DNA of 64,000 bases from Pseudonocardia humida (GTDB lineage Bacteria > Actinomycetota > Actinomycetes > Mycobacteriales > Pseudonocardiaceae), in NCBI RefSeq assembly GCF_023898865.1, contig NZ_JAGSOV010000050.1, positions 38,201 through 102,200 of the forward strand, read 5' to 3'. Below the pieces are notes generated by a model. It had not been told where the DNA came from, ran no database searches, and saw only the letters and a list, made by a program, of their open reading frames with translations. The position numbers and the translations under genes are program-made. Numbering within the stretch: the stretch's first letter is position 1; each line of letters begins with the position of its first letter. Positions 50,710-60,373 of the stretch are shown here, piece by piece.

Positions 50710-51186
50710 TCAGTGGGTCGGGGGACGGGACCGGGCCTGCCCGCCGGAGGTCCAGGTGTCGAACGGCCAGGCGTCGATGATCCAGCTCGTCACGGCCGCC
50801 CGGAACTCGGCTTCCCGGGTGGCGTGGTCGGCGCGCAGCCACGAGCTCACCTCGGCCTCGGTGCCGGCGGTGCGGTCGGGGTAGAGGTAGACGCAGCCGG
50901 CGACCTCGTCGTCGCGGTCCAGCACCGTGTAGGTGAAGCCGCGGCGGTCGTCGACGTCGCGGCGGTGGCGCTGCAGGTCGCGGAGGTTGTCGGCGAGCGT
51001 CATCGCCGGGTCCGGCCAGCTGCCGTCGGGGAACTCGGGCAGCGAGCGGATGTGGTCGACGCTGCTGGTCCAGGCCCGGTGGTCGGAGGCGTTGTGCTCG
51101 GGTCCCAGCGGAACCAGGAGGTAGCCCGCGCACCCGTGCCGGGCGGGGACGGCGAAGTCCACCGGCACCAGCGGGCGACCGGTCAC
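50710..51186 (-). CDS. GNAT-like N-acetyltransferase
   Basis: A 158-residue protein with a GTG start overlapping the stop of the DUF305 gene. It has HRAWTSSVDHIRSLPEF, a strand pair GFTYTVLDRDDEVAGCVYLY and a region TEAEVSSWLRADHA typical of GNAT-fold acetyltransferases, though the acetyl-CoA R/QxxGxG/A loop is not clear. The end (WIIDAWPFDTW) resembles small actinobacterial members without known substrate. Last gene of a three-gene coupled operon. Confidence 0.65.
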   Translation of the reverse strand: MTGRPLVPVDFAVPARHGCAGYLLVPLGPEHNASDHRAWTSSVDHIRSLPEFPDGSWPDPAMTLADNLRDLQRHRRDVDDRRGFTYTVLDRDDEVAGCVYLYPDRTAGTEAEVSSWLRADHATREAEFRAAVTSWIIDAWPFDTWTSGGQARSRPPTH

Positions 51187-52100
51187 AGGGGGAGGGGTTG
51201 GCCGCCGCGCTCGACCAGCAGCCGGCGCAGGTAGTCGCTCTCCGAGGTCTGCGAGCTCAGCATCTGCCTGGCCAGGTTGCGCAGCTGGGGCACGGCGGCG
51301 TGCTGGGAGCCGTACTCCAGCATCGCGGCGCCGCCCTCGTGGTGGCGCAGCATCAGCTGGAGGAACAGCACGTCGAGCTGGGGGCCGGTGGCGGCGCGCA
51401 GGGCGGCCAGGTCGGCGGAGCTGGCCATCCCGGGCATGGTGGCGACGGCGCCGGCGCCGCCCGCGTGGTCGTGGGTGGGACCGCTCATCCAGGCCATGTG
51501 GCCGCCGATCGGGAGGGCGGGGGCGTTCCACAGCTCCAGCCAGCCCTGCATGCGCCCGACCTGGGAGTTCTGGGTGGTCTCGATGTCGGAGGCCAGCTGG
51601 CGCAGGACGGGGTCGGTGGAGTGGTCGCGTTCCCACGCGGCCATCTCCACGGCCTGCTGGTGGTGCACCGTCATGTCCTGGGCGAACCCGACGTCGACGG
51701 AGTCGATGCCGGGCACCGTCGGGTCGTCGCGGCCGGCCAGACCGATCAGCAGGCCGCCCGCGGCGCCCAGCAGGAGCAGCCCGACCACGCCCGCGACGAC
51801 GAGGAACGGGCGGACCCAGCGGGCCTCGCGGGGCCATTCGCCGGAGTCGTCGCCGGGGTCGCCGTAGTCGTCGCGTTCGGGGTCGTCCGGTGGGGGAGGG
51901 CCGTCGTGGTCCGGGGTGAGGTCCGGAACGTCCGTGCGCCCGGGGGGAGTGGTGCTCGTCTCCCGCGCGGACTCCGCACGGTCCCCGGTCGCGTCGGTGA
52001 CGGGCGGCTCGGACCTGCTCGCGGCCCCGTCCGGACGGGCCGGACCCGGCTCGACGGCCTGCCGCCCGGCGGTCTCCGCCGGACCCTGCCCCCGGGCCAT
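51183..52100 (-). CDS. DUF305 membrane-anchored His-rich protein
   Basis: A 305-residue protein; ATG overlaps the previous stop (ATGA). A disordered Pro/Asp-rich N-terminus of about 95 residues leads to one membrane helix (FLVVAGVVGLLLLGAAGGLL). The outer part is a four-helix DUF305 bundle with FAQDMTVHHQQAVEMAAWE and LQLMLRHHEGGAAMLEYGS, paired His that in relatives bind metals such as copper. Met-rich stretches (HMAWMSGP, TMPGMAS) fit metal handling. Coupled with the DUF3105 gene. Confidence 0.85.
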   Translation of the reverse strand: MARGQGPAETAGRQAVEPGPARPDGAASRSEPPVTDATGDRAESARETSTTPPGRTDVPDLTPDHDGPPPPDDPERDDYGDPGDDSGEWPREARWVRPFLVVAGVVGLLLLGAAGGLLIGLAGRDDPTVPGIDSVDVGFAQDMTVHHQQAVEMAAWERDHSTDPVLRQLASDIETTQNSQVGRMQGWLELWNAPALPIGGHMAWMSGPTHDHAGGAGAVATMPGMASSADLAALRAATGPQLDVLFLQLMLRHHEGGAAMLEYGSQHAAVPQLRNLARQMLSSQTSESDYLRRLLVERGGQPLPL

Positions 52101-52975
52101 CAGCCTGCCGGCGCGGGCGTCGGGACCGGGGCGGCCGGGGCCCCGCCCGTCGCCGGGTCGGTGGCCGGAGCGGTGCCGGTCGGGACGGTGCCGGGCGCGG
52201 TCCCGGCGTCGGACACGACGCCCGCACCCGGAGTGACCTCGGCCTGCACACCGGGCTCGGTCGGGTCGGGGATGGGCTGGAACGGCGGCGGGGCGTCCTG
52301 GCGGAAGCCGCTCGGGCCGATCTCGTTGCAGCTCGCGCCGGGCTCGGGGTGGGTGTTGGAGTTCACCCGCAGCGCGGCGATGAACTGGTCGATGCGCGGG
52401 TCGCCCGCGTCGGCCAGCTTGAGCTGGTGGCCCCAGGCCTGCAGGGAGATCGGCTGGTCGAGGCCCGGGTACGGGCTCATCACCGTGTACGGCTGGTTCT
52501 GCACCTTCGCGGTCAGCGCGGCCAGCGCGTCGCCGGTGACCAGGTCGGGGTTGTAGGCGATCCACACGGCGCCGTGCTCGAGCGAGTGCACGAGGTTCTC
52601 GCTGCGCACCGCCTCCGGGTAGACGACGCCGTTGCAGGCCGCCCAGGCGCCGTCGTGCGCGCCGCCGATCGGCGGGCTGAACGTGTAGGCCACGCGGATG
52701 GTCGGCTCGACGTGCACCCCGCCCTCGAAGGACTGGATCTGGATGCCGGCCAGCTGGGTGGACGGGTCCGGGTTCTCCGCCGTCGGCGTGTAGGCGGCCA
52801 GCGCCTGGCGGCGCTCCTCGGCCTGCTGGTTCTGGACGAACGCGTAGCCGAAGATCGTGGCGGCGAAGAGCACCACGACGGTGACGCCGGCGATCAGGCC
52901 CCACGGGGGGGCTTTGCGCCGGACCACCGCCGGCTTGACCGTGCGCGTGGCCTTGCTCTTGCTGCCGCTGACCAT
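52100..52975 (-). CDS. DUF3105 membrane-anchored protein
   Basis: A 291-residue protein with ATG at 52975. A basic N-terminus and one membrane helix (WGLIAGVTVVVLFAATIFGY) precede the DUF3105 domain with AYTFSPPIGGAHDGAWAACN, VHSLEHGAVWIAYNPDL and ISLQAWGHQLKL. A Pro/Ala/Thr-rich tail of 60 residues ends it. DUF3105 and DUF305 genes are regular neighbours in actinobacteria; the joint role is unknown, possibly metal or thiol related at the cell surface. Divergent from argS. Confidence 0.85.
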   Translation of the reverse strand: MVSGSKSKATRTVKPAVVRRKAPPWGLIAGVTVVVLFAATIFGYAFVQNQQAEERRQALAAYTPTAENPDPSTQLAGIQIQSFEGGVHVEPTIRVAYTFSPPIGGAHDGAWAACNGVVYPEAVRSENLVHSLEHGAVWIAYNPDLVTGDALAALTAKVQNQPYTVMSPYPGLDQPISLQAWGHQLKLADAGDPRIDQFIAALRVNSNTHPEPGASCNEIGPSGFRQDAPPPFQPIPDPTEPGVQAEVTPGAGVVSDAGTAPGTVPTGTAPATDPATGGAPAAPVPTPAPAG

Positions 52976-53088
52976 GAACCGTCCAGACCTTCTGCGAACA
53001 CGGGCCGTCACCCGGACGGCGCTTGCGGTGGTCGAGTGTAGGTGCGGCACGTGAAAACCCCGTGGGCAGCACTCCCTAGACTTGGCAG

Positions 53089-54738
53089 GTGACTCCCGCT
53101 CTGCTCGCCGAACTGGTCCGCACCACGGCGTCCGACGTCCTCGCCGAGCGCGGCCTCGACCTGGCCGCCCTGCCCTCGGACGTCGGTGTGGAGCGTCCGC
53201 GCAACCCCGAGCACGGCGATTACGCCACCAACGTGGCGCTCCGCACGGCCAAGAACGCCGGGGTCCCCCCGCGCGAGCTGGCCGGGTGGTTGGCCGAGGC
53301 GCTCGCCACGCGGGAGGGCATCGCCAGCGCCGAGATCGCCGGGCCCGGGTTCATCAACCTGCGGCTCGCCACCGACGCGCAGGGCGGGATCGTGCGCGAG
53401 GTGCTGCAGGCGGGCGCGTCCTACGGCAACGGCGACGAGCTGGCGGCGCAGTCGATCAACCTGGAGTTCGTCTCGGCCAACCCGACCGGCCCCATCCACC
53501 TGGGCGGGGCCCGGTGGGCGGCGGTCGGCGACGCGCTGGGCCGGGTGCTGAGCGCGCGGGGCGCGAAGGTCTACCGCGAGTACTACGTCAACGACGCCGG
53601 CGTCCAGGTCGACAAGTTCGCCGAGTCGCTGCTGGCCGCCGCGCTGGGGCAGCCGACCCCGGAGGACGGCTACGCGGGCGCCTACGTCGCCGAGATCGCC
53701 GCGCAGGTCCTCGAGCGCAACCCCGGCGTGCTGGAACTGCCCGCCGACGAGCGGCTCGCCGCGTTCCGGCGGGCCGGGCGCGACCTGATGATGGCCGACA
53801 TCGAGCGCACGCTGCACGCCTTCCGCACCGACTTCGACCTGTACTTCTCCGAGCAGTCCCTGCACGAGAGCGGGGCCGTGGAGACCGGGGTCGAGCGGCT
53901 CAAGGAGCAGGGCAACCTCTACTCCGCCGACGGCGCGTGGTGGCTGCGCTCGACCGAGCAGGGCGACGACAAGGACCGGGTCGTCATCAAGAGCGACGGC
54001 AGGCCCGCCTACATCGCGGGTGACATCGCCTACTACGCCGACAAGCGGGCCCGCGGCTTCGACAAGCTGATCTACATGCTGGGCGCCGACCACCACGGCT
54101 ACATCGCCCGGCTCAAGGCGGTCGCGGTGGCCTCCGGCGACCCGGCCGACACCGTCGAGGTGCTCATCGGCCAGATGGTCAACCTCCTGCGCGACGGCGA
54201 GCCGGTCAAGCTCAGCAAGCGCGCAGGCAACATCCTCACCATCGACGACCTGGTCGACGCGCTGGGCGTCGACGCCGCCCGCTACGCCATGATCCGCTCC
54301 TCGGTCGACTCCACGCTGGACGTCGACCTGGGGCTGTGGACGCGCCGGACGAACGACAACCCGGTCTTCTACGTCCAGTACGCGCACGCCCGGCTCGCCT
54401 CGCTGGCCCGCAACGCCGCCGACCTCGGGATGGCGCCGGGGGAGGGCTTCGGCCTGCTGGAGCACCCCCGCGAGGGCGACCTGATCCGCACGCTCGGCGA
54501 GTTCCCCGCGGTCGTCGCGACCGCCGCCGAGCTGCGCGAGCCGCACCGGGTGGCCCGCTACCTGGAGTCGCTGGCCAGCGCCTACCACAAGTTCTACGAC
54601 TCGTGCCGGGTGCTGCCGATGGGCGACGAGGAGGTCGGCGAGCTGCACCGGGCCCGGCTGGCGCTGTGCGTCGCCGCCCGCCAGGTGCTGGCCAACGGCC
54701 TGGAGCTGCTCGGCGTCTCCGCCCCGGAGCGGATGTGA
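53089..54738 (+). CDS. argS: Arginyl-tRNA synthetase
   Basis: A 549-residue class I synthetase with GTG at 53089. It has the N-terminal Add-1 domain, ANPTGPIHLGGARW (HIGH-type motif near residue 137), MLGADHHGYIARLKA, KLSKRAGN (KMSKS-type, near 374) and the C-terminal DALRY-box anticodon domain (VQYAHARLASLARN). It charges tRNA-Arg in the cytoplasm. argS followed by lysA with overlapping stop and start is a standard actinobacterial arrangement. Confidence 0.97.
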   Translation: MTPALLAELVRTTASDVLAERGLDLAALPSDVGVERPRNPEHGDYATNVALRTAKNAGVPPRELAGWLAEALATREGIASAEIAGPGFINLRLATDAQGGIVREVLQAGASYGNGDELAAQSINLEFVSANPTGPIHLGGARWAAVGDALGRVLSARGAKVYREYYVNDAGVQVDKFAESLLAAALGQPTPEDGYAGAYVAEIAAQVLERNPGVLELPADERLAAFRRAGRDLMMADIERTLHAFRTDFDLYFSEQSLHESGAVETGVERLKEQGNLYSADGAWWLRSTEQGDDKDRVVIKSDGRPAYIAGDIAYYADKRARGFDKLIYMLGADHHGYIARLKAVAVASGDPADTVEVLIGQMVNLLRDGEPVKLSKRAGNILTIDDLVDALGVDAARYAMIRSSVDSTLDVDLGLWTRRTNDNPVFYVQYAHARLASLARNAADLGMAPGEGFGLLEHPREGDLIRTLGEFPAVVATAAELREPHRVARYLESLASAYHKFYDSCRVLPMGDEEVGELHRARLALCVAARQVLANGLELLGVSAPERM

Positions 54739-56177
54739 GGGCGCACCCGGCGGGGCCGCTGCACGCCGACATCCAGGTCCCGGGCACCACCGCGGGCGCG
54801 CGGCCGTCCGGTGCGGCGGAGCTGGACGCGCTGGCGGAGTCGGTGTGGCCGCGCAACGCCGCCCGCGGCGAGGACGGCGCCGTGCTCGTCGCCGGCGTCG
54901 ACGTGCGCGACCTGGCCCGCGAGTACGGCACGCCGCTGTTCGTGCTGGACGAGGCCGACTTCCGGGCCCGTGCGGCAGAGTTCGCCGCGGCCTTCGGAGC
55001 GGGCGCGGTGCACTACGCGGCCAAGGCGTTCCTGTGCACCGAGGTCGCCCGCTGGGTCGACCAGGAGGGCCTGTCGCTGGACGTGGCCAGCGGCGGCGAG
55101 CTGGCGGTGGCCGTGCGCGCGGGGTTCCCGGCCGAGCGCATCGCCGTGCACGGCAACAACAAGTCCCTCGCCGAGCTCGTCGCGGCCGTCGAGGCCGGGG
55201 TCGGCCGGGTCGTGATCGACTCGTTCCACGAGATCGCCCGGCTGGACGCGGTCGCCCGCGAGCGCGGGGTCGTGGCGCCGGTGATGATCCGCGTGACCGT
55301 CGGCGTGGAGGCGCACACCCACGAGTTCATCGCCACCGCCCACGAGGACCAGAAGTTCGGCTTCTCGATCGCCGGCGGTGTCGACTCCACCGCCGCCGAG
55401 GCCGCCCGCCGGGTGCTGGCCGCGCCGAACCTGGAGCTGGTCGGGCTGCACAGCCACATCGGCAGCCAGATCTTCGACACCGAGGGCTTCGAGGTGGCCG
55501 CGCACCGCGTGGTGCGGTTCCTGGCCCAGCTGCACAAGGAGCACGGCTCCGACGCGCTCACCGCGCTGACCACCCTCGACCTCGGCGGCGGCTTCGGCAT
55601 CGCCTACCGGGCCGAGGAGACCCCGCTCGACGTGCCGCAGCTGGCCGAGGAGCTGCGCGGGATCGTCAAGCGCGAGTGCCACGCCGCCGACCTCGACGTG
55701 CCGAGCATCGCCGTCGAGCCGGGCCGCGCCATCGCCGGGCCCGGCACGGTCACCGTCTACGAGGTGGGCACGCTCAAGGACGTGCCGCTCGACGGCCGCG
55801 CGTCCCGCCGCTACGTCAGCGTCGACGGCGGCATGAGCGACAACATCCGCACCGCCCTCTACGACGCGGTCTACGACTGCCGGCTGGTCTCGCGCAGCTC
55901 CGAGCGCGACGGCAGCGGCGAGTCCGTGCTGAGCCGGGTGGTCGGCAAGCACTGCGAGAGCGGCGACATCGTCGTGCGCGATTGCTGGCTCCCGGCCGAC
56001 CTGGCCCCCGGCGACCTGCTCGCGGTGGCCGCCACCGGCGCGTACTGCTACTCGATGGCCAGCTCGTACAACCGCCTCCCGCGCCCGGCGGTGGTCGCCG
56101 TGCGCGACGGCGAGGCGCGCGTCCTGCTGCGCCGCGAGACCCTCGACGACCAGTTCCGGTTCGAGGTGGCGCCATGA
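54735..56177 (+). CDS. lysA: Diaminopimelate decarboxylase
   Basis: A 480-residue protein; GTG overlaps the argS stop (GTGA). It converts meso-diaminopimelate to lysine with PLP: the Schiff-base lysine is in VHYAAKAFL (Lys97), the phosphate loop in DLGGGFGI and EPGRAIAGPGT, and the active-site Cys-Glu in KHCESGD. The fold is alanine-racemase barrel plus beta domain, here at normal length with about 25 extra N-terminal residues, as in other actinobacteria. Confidence 0.97.
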   Translation: MRAHPAGPLHADIQVPGTTAGARPSGAAELDALAESVWPRNAARGEDGAVLVAGVDVRDLAREYGTPLFVLDEADFRARAAEFAAAFGAGAVHYAAKAFLCTEVARWVDQEGLSLDVASGGELAVAVRAGFPAERIAVHGNNKSLAELVAAVEAGVGRVVIDSFHEIARLDAVARERGVVAPVMIRVTVGVEAHTHEFIATAHEDQKFGFSIAGGVDSTAAEAARRVLAAPNLELVGLHSHIGSQIFDTEGFEVAAHRVVRFLAQLHKEHGSDALTALTTLDLGGGFGIAYRAEETPLDVPQLAEELRGIVKRECHAADLDVPSIAVEPGRAIAGPGTVTVYEVGTLKDVPLDGRASRRYVSVDGGMSDNIRTALYDAVYDCRLVSRSSERDGSGESVLSRVVGKHCESGDIVVRDCWLPADLAPGDLLAVAATGAYCYSMASSYNRLPRPAVVAVRDGEARVLLRRETLDDQFRFEVAP

Positions 56178-56229
56178 ACCCGCTCACGGGGACTCCCGTG
56201 GGACGGCGTGTTCGGGCCAGGATCGGGTC

Positions 56230-57567
56230 GTGACCGCCAACGATCCCGGCAAACCGGTGCGCGTCGCCATGCTCGGCTGCGGCACGGTGGGCGGCGAGGT
56301 CGTGCGCCTGCTGCGCGAGCAGGCCACCGAGCTGGCCGCGCGGGCCGGGGCCCCCGTCGAGCTGGTCGGGGTGGCCGTGCGCCGCCCGCAGCGCCACGCC
56401 GACCTGGGCGAGCTGGTCACCGCGGACGCGTCGGGCCTGGTCACCCGCGACGACGTCGACGTCGTCGTCGAGGTGATCGGCGGCATCGAGCCGGCCAGGA
56501 CGCTGCTGCTGGAGGCGCTCAAGGCGGGCAAGTCGGTGGTGACGGCGAACAAGGCCCTGCTCGCCGAGGACGGCGCGGCGCTGGCCGAGGCGGCCGACGC
56601 GTCCGGGGCCGACCTCTACTACGAGGCGTCGGTGGCCGGGGCGATCCCGCTGCTGCGCCCGCTGCGCGAGTCGCTGGCCGGCGACCGCATCACCCGGGTC
56701 GCCGGGATCGTCAACGGCACCACCAACTTCATCCTCTCGGCGATGACCGAGTCGGGGGCCAGCTACGCCGAGGCGCTGGAGGAGGCCACCCGGCTCGGCT
56801 ACGCCGAGGCCGACCCGAGCGCCGACGTCGACGGCTACGACGCGGCGTCCAAGGCCGCGATCCTCGCCTCTCTCGCCTTCCACACCCGCGTGACCTCGGC
56901 CGACGTGCACTGCGAGGGCATACGCGAGGTCAGCGCGGCCGACATCGCCGCGGCCGCCGGGATGGACTGCGTGATCAAGCTGCTGGCGATCTGCGAGCGC
57001 ACCCCGGCCGACGGCGACACCCCGGAGTCGGTGTCGGCGCGGGTGCACCCGGCGATGATCCCGGCCTCGCACCCGCTGGCCGCGGTCGACGGCGCGTTCA
57101 ACGCGGTGTTCGTCGAGGCCGAGGCGGCCGGTCAGCTGATGTTCTACGGCCAGGGCGCCGGCGGCGCGCCGACGGCCAGCGCCGTGCTGGGCGACCTGGT
57201 CGCCGTGGCCCGCAACCGGACCGTCGGCGGGCGCGGACCGCGCGAGTCGACTTACGCCAGCCTGCCGGTGCGGCCGATGGGCACCGTGCCGACGCGCTAC
57301 CACGTCAGCCTCGACGTCGCCGACCGCGCGGGCGTGCTGTCCACGATCGCCGGCGAGTTCGCCCGGCACGGGGTCAGCATCGCCGCGGTCCGCCAGACCG
57401 GCGGGCGCCCCGACGGCGGGCCTGCCCGGCTCGTCGTCGTCACGCACACTGCCCCGGAGGCCGCGCTCGCGGCCACCGTCGAGGTGATCGCCGGGCTCGA
57501 CGCCGTGCGCGGGGTCGAGAGCGTGCTGCGCGTCGAGGACCTGGGGCGAAAGGGAGTGGCCGGATGA
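56230..57567 (+). CDS. hom: Homoserine dehydrogenase
   Basis: A 445-residue protein with GTG at 56230. NAD(P)-binding MLGCGTVGGEVVRLL, TANKALLAEDGAAL and GIVNGTTNFILSAM are diagnostic; the catalytic Lys lies in YDAASKAAILASL. A C-terminal ACT domain (YHVSLDVADRAGVLSTIAGE) is present, so feedback control by threonine is likely. It reduces aspartate semialdehyde to homoserine. Its stop overlaps the thrC start. Confidence 0.97.
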   Translation: MTANDPGKPVRVAMLGCGTVGGEVVRLLREQATELAARAGAPVELVGVAVRRPQRHADLGELVTADASGLVTRDDVDVVVEVIGGIEPARTLLLEALKAGKSVVTANKALLAEDGAALAEAADASGADLYYEASVAGAIPLLRPLRESLAGDRITRVAGIVNGTTNFILSAMTESGASYAEALEEATRLGYAEADPSADVDGYDAASKAAILASLAFHTRVTSADVHCEGIREVSAADIAAAAGMDCVIKLLAICERTPADGDTPESVSARVHPAMIPASHPLAAVDGAFNAVFVEAEAAGQLMFYGQGAGGAPTASAVLGDLVAVARNRTVGGRGPRESTYASLPVRPMGTVPTRYHVSLDVADRAGVLSTIAGEFARHGVSIAAVRQTGGRPDGGPARLVVVTHTAPEAALAATVEVIAGLDAVRGVESVLRVEDLGRKGVAG

Positions 57568-58712
57568 GCGAGCTTGCGAGCGAATCATCGGCACAGCGCG
57601 GGCTCGCGAGCGAATCTTCGGCGCGGCGGCCCGCTGATCCCGTTCCGGACAAGCTGACCGGCTGGCCGGGGGTGATCGCCGCCTACCGCGACCGGATGCC
57701 GGTCGAGCCGGGCTGGCGGATCGTCACCCTGGGCGAGGGCGGCACCCCGCTGCTGCCCGCGCCGCGGCTGTCCGAGCGCACCGGCTGCGACGTGTTCCTG
57801 AAGGTCGACGGGGCCAACCCGACCGGCTCGTTCAAGGACCGCGGCATGACGATGGCGGTCACCGACGCGCTGGCCCGCGGCAAGCAGGGGGTGATCTGCG
57901 CGTCCACCGGCAACACCTCGGCCTCGGCCGCCGCCTACGCCGCCCGCGCCGGGATGACCTGCGCGGTGCTCGTGCCCCAGGGCAAGATCGCGCTGGGCAA
58001 GCTGGCCCAGGCCGTCGTGCACGGCGCGCGCATCCTGCAGATCGACGGCAACTTCGACGACTGCCTGGAGCTGGCCCGCAAGACCGCCGCCGACTACCCG
58101 GTCGCCGCGCTCGTGAACTCGGTCAACCCGACCCGGATCGCCGGGCAGGCCAGCGCGGCCTACGAGGTCTGCGACGAGCTCGGCCGCGCCCCGGACGTGC
58201 ACTGCCTGCCGGTCGGCAACGCAGGCAACATCACCGCCTACTGGTCGGGCTACCGCTCCTACCTGGCCGACGGGCTGATCACCGACCCGCCGCGGATGTT
58301 CGGTTTCCAGGCCGCCGGGGCGGCGCCGCTGGTGCACGGGGCCCCGGTGCGCCACCCGGAGACCGTCGCCACCGCGATCCGGATCGGCTCGCCCGCGTCC
58401 TGGGCGGGCGCGATGGCGGCCCGCGACGAGTCCGGCGGGAAGTTCGCCGCGGTCACCGACGAGGAGATCCTCGACGCCTACCGGCTGCTGGCCTCGACCG
58501 AGGCGGTGTTCGTCGAGCCGGCGTCGGCGGCCAGCGTGGCCGGTCTGCTGCAGTCGGCCGCCGACGGCTCGCTGCCGCGGGGGTCGCTGGTCGTCTGCAC
58601 GGTCACCGGGCACGGCCTCAAGGACCCGGACACGGCGCTGCTCGCCGCGCCCGCGCCCACCGTTGTCCCGATCGACCCCGGCGCCGTCGCCGACGCCCTG
58701 GAACTGCGCTGA
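57564..58712 (+). CDS. thrC: Threonine synthase
   Basis: A 382-residue PLP enzyme; ATG at 57564 overlaps the hom stop, with AAGGGAG upstream. The PLP lysine is in PTGSFKDRGM, with ASTGNTSASAAAYA and LPVGNAGNITAYW for phosphate binding. It turns O-phosphohomoserine into threonine. The first 25 residues contain a tandem ten-residue repeat (SELASESSAQ / RGLASESSAR) that is not part of the family fold; a start further in would skip it, but no good site is seen. Confidence 0.95.
   Translation: MSELASESSAQRGLASESSARRPADPVPDKLTGWPGVIAAYRDRMPVEPGWRIVTLGEGGTPLLPAPRLSERTGCDVFLKVDGANPTGSFKDRGMTMAVTDALARGKQGVICASTGNTSASAAAYAARAGMTCAVLVPQGKIALGKLAQAVVHGARILQIDGNFDDCLELARKTAADYPVAALVNSVNPTRIAGQASAAYEVCDELGRAPDVHCLPVGNAGNITAYWSGYRSYLADGLITDPPRMFGFQAAGAAPLVHGAPVRHPETVATAIRIGSPASWAGAMAARDESGGKFAAVTDEEILDAYRLLASTEAVFVEPASAASVAGLLQSAADGSLPRGSLVVCTVTGHGLKDPDTALLAAPAPTVVPIDPGAVADALELR
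57571..57630 (+). repeat. Imperfect 30-bp tandem repeat at the thrC 5' end
   Basis: Two 30-base units share GCGAGCGAATC-TCGGC and are translated in frame at the thrC N-terminus. They look like an inserted repeat rather than conserved coding sequence. Confidence 0.6.
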
Positions 58713-59614
58713 TGGGCCGACCTTCCGAGGTCCGCGTGCGGGTGCCGGGCTCGTCGGCGAACCTCGGCCCCGGCTTCGACACGCTCGGGCTGGCGCTGGG
58801 CCTCTACGACGACGTCGAGGTGTCGGTCGCGCCCGACGGGCTGTCGGTCGAGGTGTCGGGGGAGGGCGCCGAGCAGGTCCCCTGCGACGACACGCACCTC
58901 GTCGTGCGGGCCATGCGCACCGCGTGGAACATCGTCGGCGACGCGCCGGCGGGCATCCGGTTGCGCTGCCGCAACGCCATCCCGCACTCGCGCGGGCTGG
59001 GCAGCTCCGCCGCCGCCGCGGTGGCCGGCGCGGTCGCCGCCGTCGCCCTGTCCGGGCGCGACCCGGAGCTGGAGACCGACGTCCTGCTGCAGGTCAGCGC
59101 GGGTATGGAGGGCCACGCCGACAACGCGGCGGCCAGCCTGCTCGGCGGGCTGGTGGTGGCCTGGGAGACGCCGGGCAACACCGCCGAGCGCTTCCACGCC
59201 GTCAGGGTCGACGCCCACCCGGGCATCCACCCGGTGGCGCTCGTCGCGACCGTCGAGTCCTCCACGCACACCACCCGCGGCCTGCTGCCCGACCGCGTCC
59301 CGCTGGTCGACGCCGCCTTCACCGGCAGCCGCACGGCGCTGGCCGTGCTGGCCTTCACCCAGCGCCCCGACCTGCTGCTCCCGGCCACCGAGGACCGCCT
59401 GCACCAGGGCTACCGGCGCCCGGCGTACCCGGAGTCGGCCGACCTGGTCGACGCGCTGCGCGAGCGGGGCGTGCCCGCGGTGATCTCCGGCGCGGGCCCG
59501 ACGGTGCTGGCGCTCACCGCCGGCGGCACGCTGCCCGCCGACCTGGACACGACCGGGTTCGCGGTGTGCCCGCTGCCGGTGGACACGGCGGGAGCACGGG
59601 TCGAGGTCGGATAG
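58712..59614 (+). CDS. thrB: Homoserine kinase
   Basis: A 300-residue GHMP kinase; ATG shares one base with the thrC stop. The N-terminal VRVPGSSANLGPGFDTLGLA, the ATP loop PHSRGLGSSAAAAV and a late GAGPTVLAL motif are all present. It phosphorylates homoserine for ThrC, closing the hom-thrC-thrB threonine operon. Confidence 0.96.
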   Translation: MGRPSEVRVRVPGSSANLGPGFDTLGLALGLYDDVEVSVAPDGLSVEVSGEGAEQVPCDDTHLVVRAMRTAWNIVGDAPAGIRLRCRNAIPHSRGLGSSAAAAVAGAVAAVALSGRDPELETDVLLQVSAGMEGHADNAAASLLGGLVVAWETPGNTAERFHAVRVDAHPGIHPVALVATVESSTHTTRGLLPDRVPLVDAAFTGSRTALAVLAFTQRPDLLLPATEDRLHQGYRRPAYPESADLVDALRERGVPAVISGAGPTVLALTAGGTLPADLDTTGFAVCPLPVDTAGARVEVG

Positions 59615-59695
59615 CCACGCGACCGAGCGGGCGCGCCCGACAGCCGCGCCCGATCGACGGACGCCGCCAGGACCCGCTCGTGGCACCGTGGGGAG

Positions 59696-60130
59696 ATGGC
59701 GGTCGACCTCGGCGTGCCCGATCCCGCGCGGCCGGTCCGGCCCTACGCCGTCGCGTCGATGCTGGTCGGGATCTGGGCCGGCGCGCTGGCCGCGACCCGC
59801 GGCGCGGTCGAGCCCGACGGCGCGCTCACGGCCGTGTTCCTCGCCGTGGCCGTCGTCGGCGCGGTCGTCGCGCGGTTCGGGCTCGGGGTGCGGTTGCTGC
59901 TGCGCCCCCACCACACCGACCCGTTGACCCGGATCGAGCACGTGCACCACATCGCGTTCTTCGCCTCGGCCCTGCTGCTGGTGCCGGCGCTGCTGGTGGA
60001 CCCGGAGCCGGGCGGGGCCACCGGGCTGTGGGTGCCGGTCGGGGCGGTCGTCGCGGCGCCCCTGGTGGTCGTGGGTGCGTGGACGCTGCGGCGCGCGCGG
60101 GTGGCGTCCGACACGGACGTCCGGCGCTGA
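59696..60130 (+). CDS. Small four-helix membrane protein, paralogue 1
   Basis: A 144-residue protein with ATG at 59696. Four hydrophobic helices: YAVASMLVGIWAGALAATRG, LTAVFLAVAVVGAVVARFGL, IAFFASALLLVPALLVDP and WVPVGAVVAAPLVVVGAWTL. The layout and several positions match the protein at 60374 (IWAGAL/LWAGGI, VVAAPLVVVGAWTLR/VVAAPFVVAGVWTLR). Unknown function. Confidence 0.7.
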   Translation: MAVDLGVPDPARPVRPYAVASMLVGIWAGALAATRGAVEPDGALTAVFLAVAVVGAVVARFGLGVRLLLRPHHTDPLTRIEHVHHIAFFASALLLVPALLVDPEPGGATGLWVPVGAVVAAPLVVVGAWTLRRARVASDTDVRR

Positions 60131-60163
60131 CCGCGGCGGCCCGCAGCCGGCCCGCGGGGCGAG

Positions 60164-60223
60164 GCATCCGCGGCAGCCCATCCGAGATCCCCATCCGGTG
60201 GTGTCCCGACCCGAGCGACCGTT
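60164..60223. repeat. 60-bp dispersed repeat, copy 1
   Basis: Matches 61003-61062 with two differences over 60 bases. Non-coding on the plus strand by context. The two copies bracket the second membrane-protein gene. Confidence 0.75.
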
Positions 60224-60373
60224 CGAGGTCGGGTATCCGGGCGGACCCTCGGACGTTCCGGGAAGGCCACCTTCCTGACCCTCGGGCGCGTGCGCACCGG
60301 CATCCGGAGCACGGTGCTCCGCCGGTCGGTCCGACCCGCCGGTCAGGAGTCGCGGGGCGCGGCGGGCACTGGG

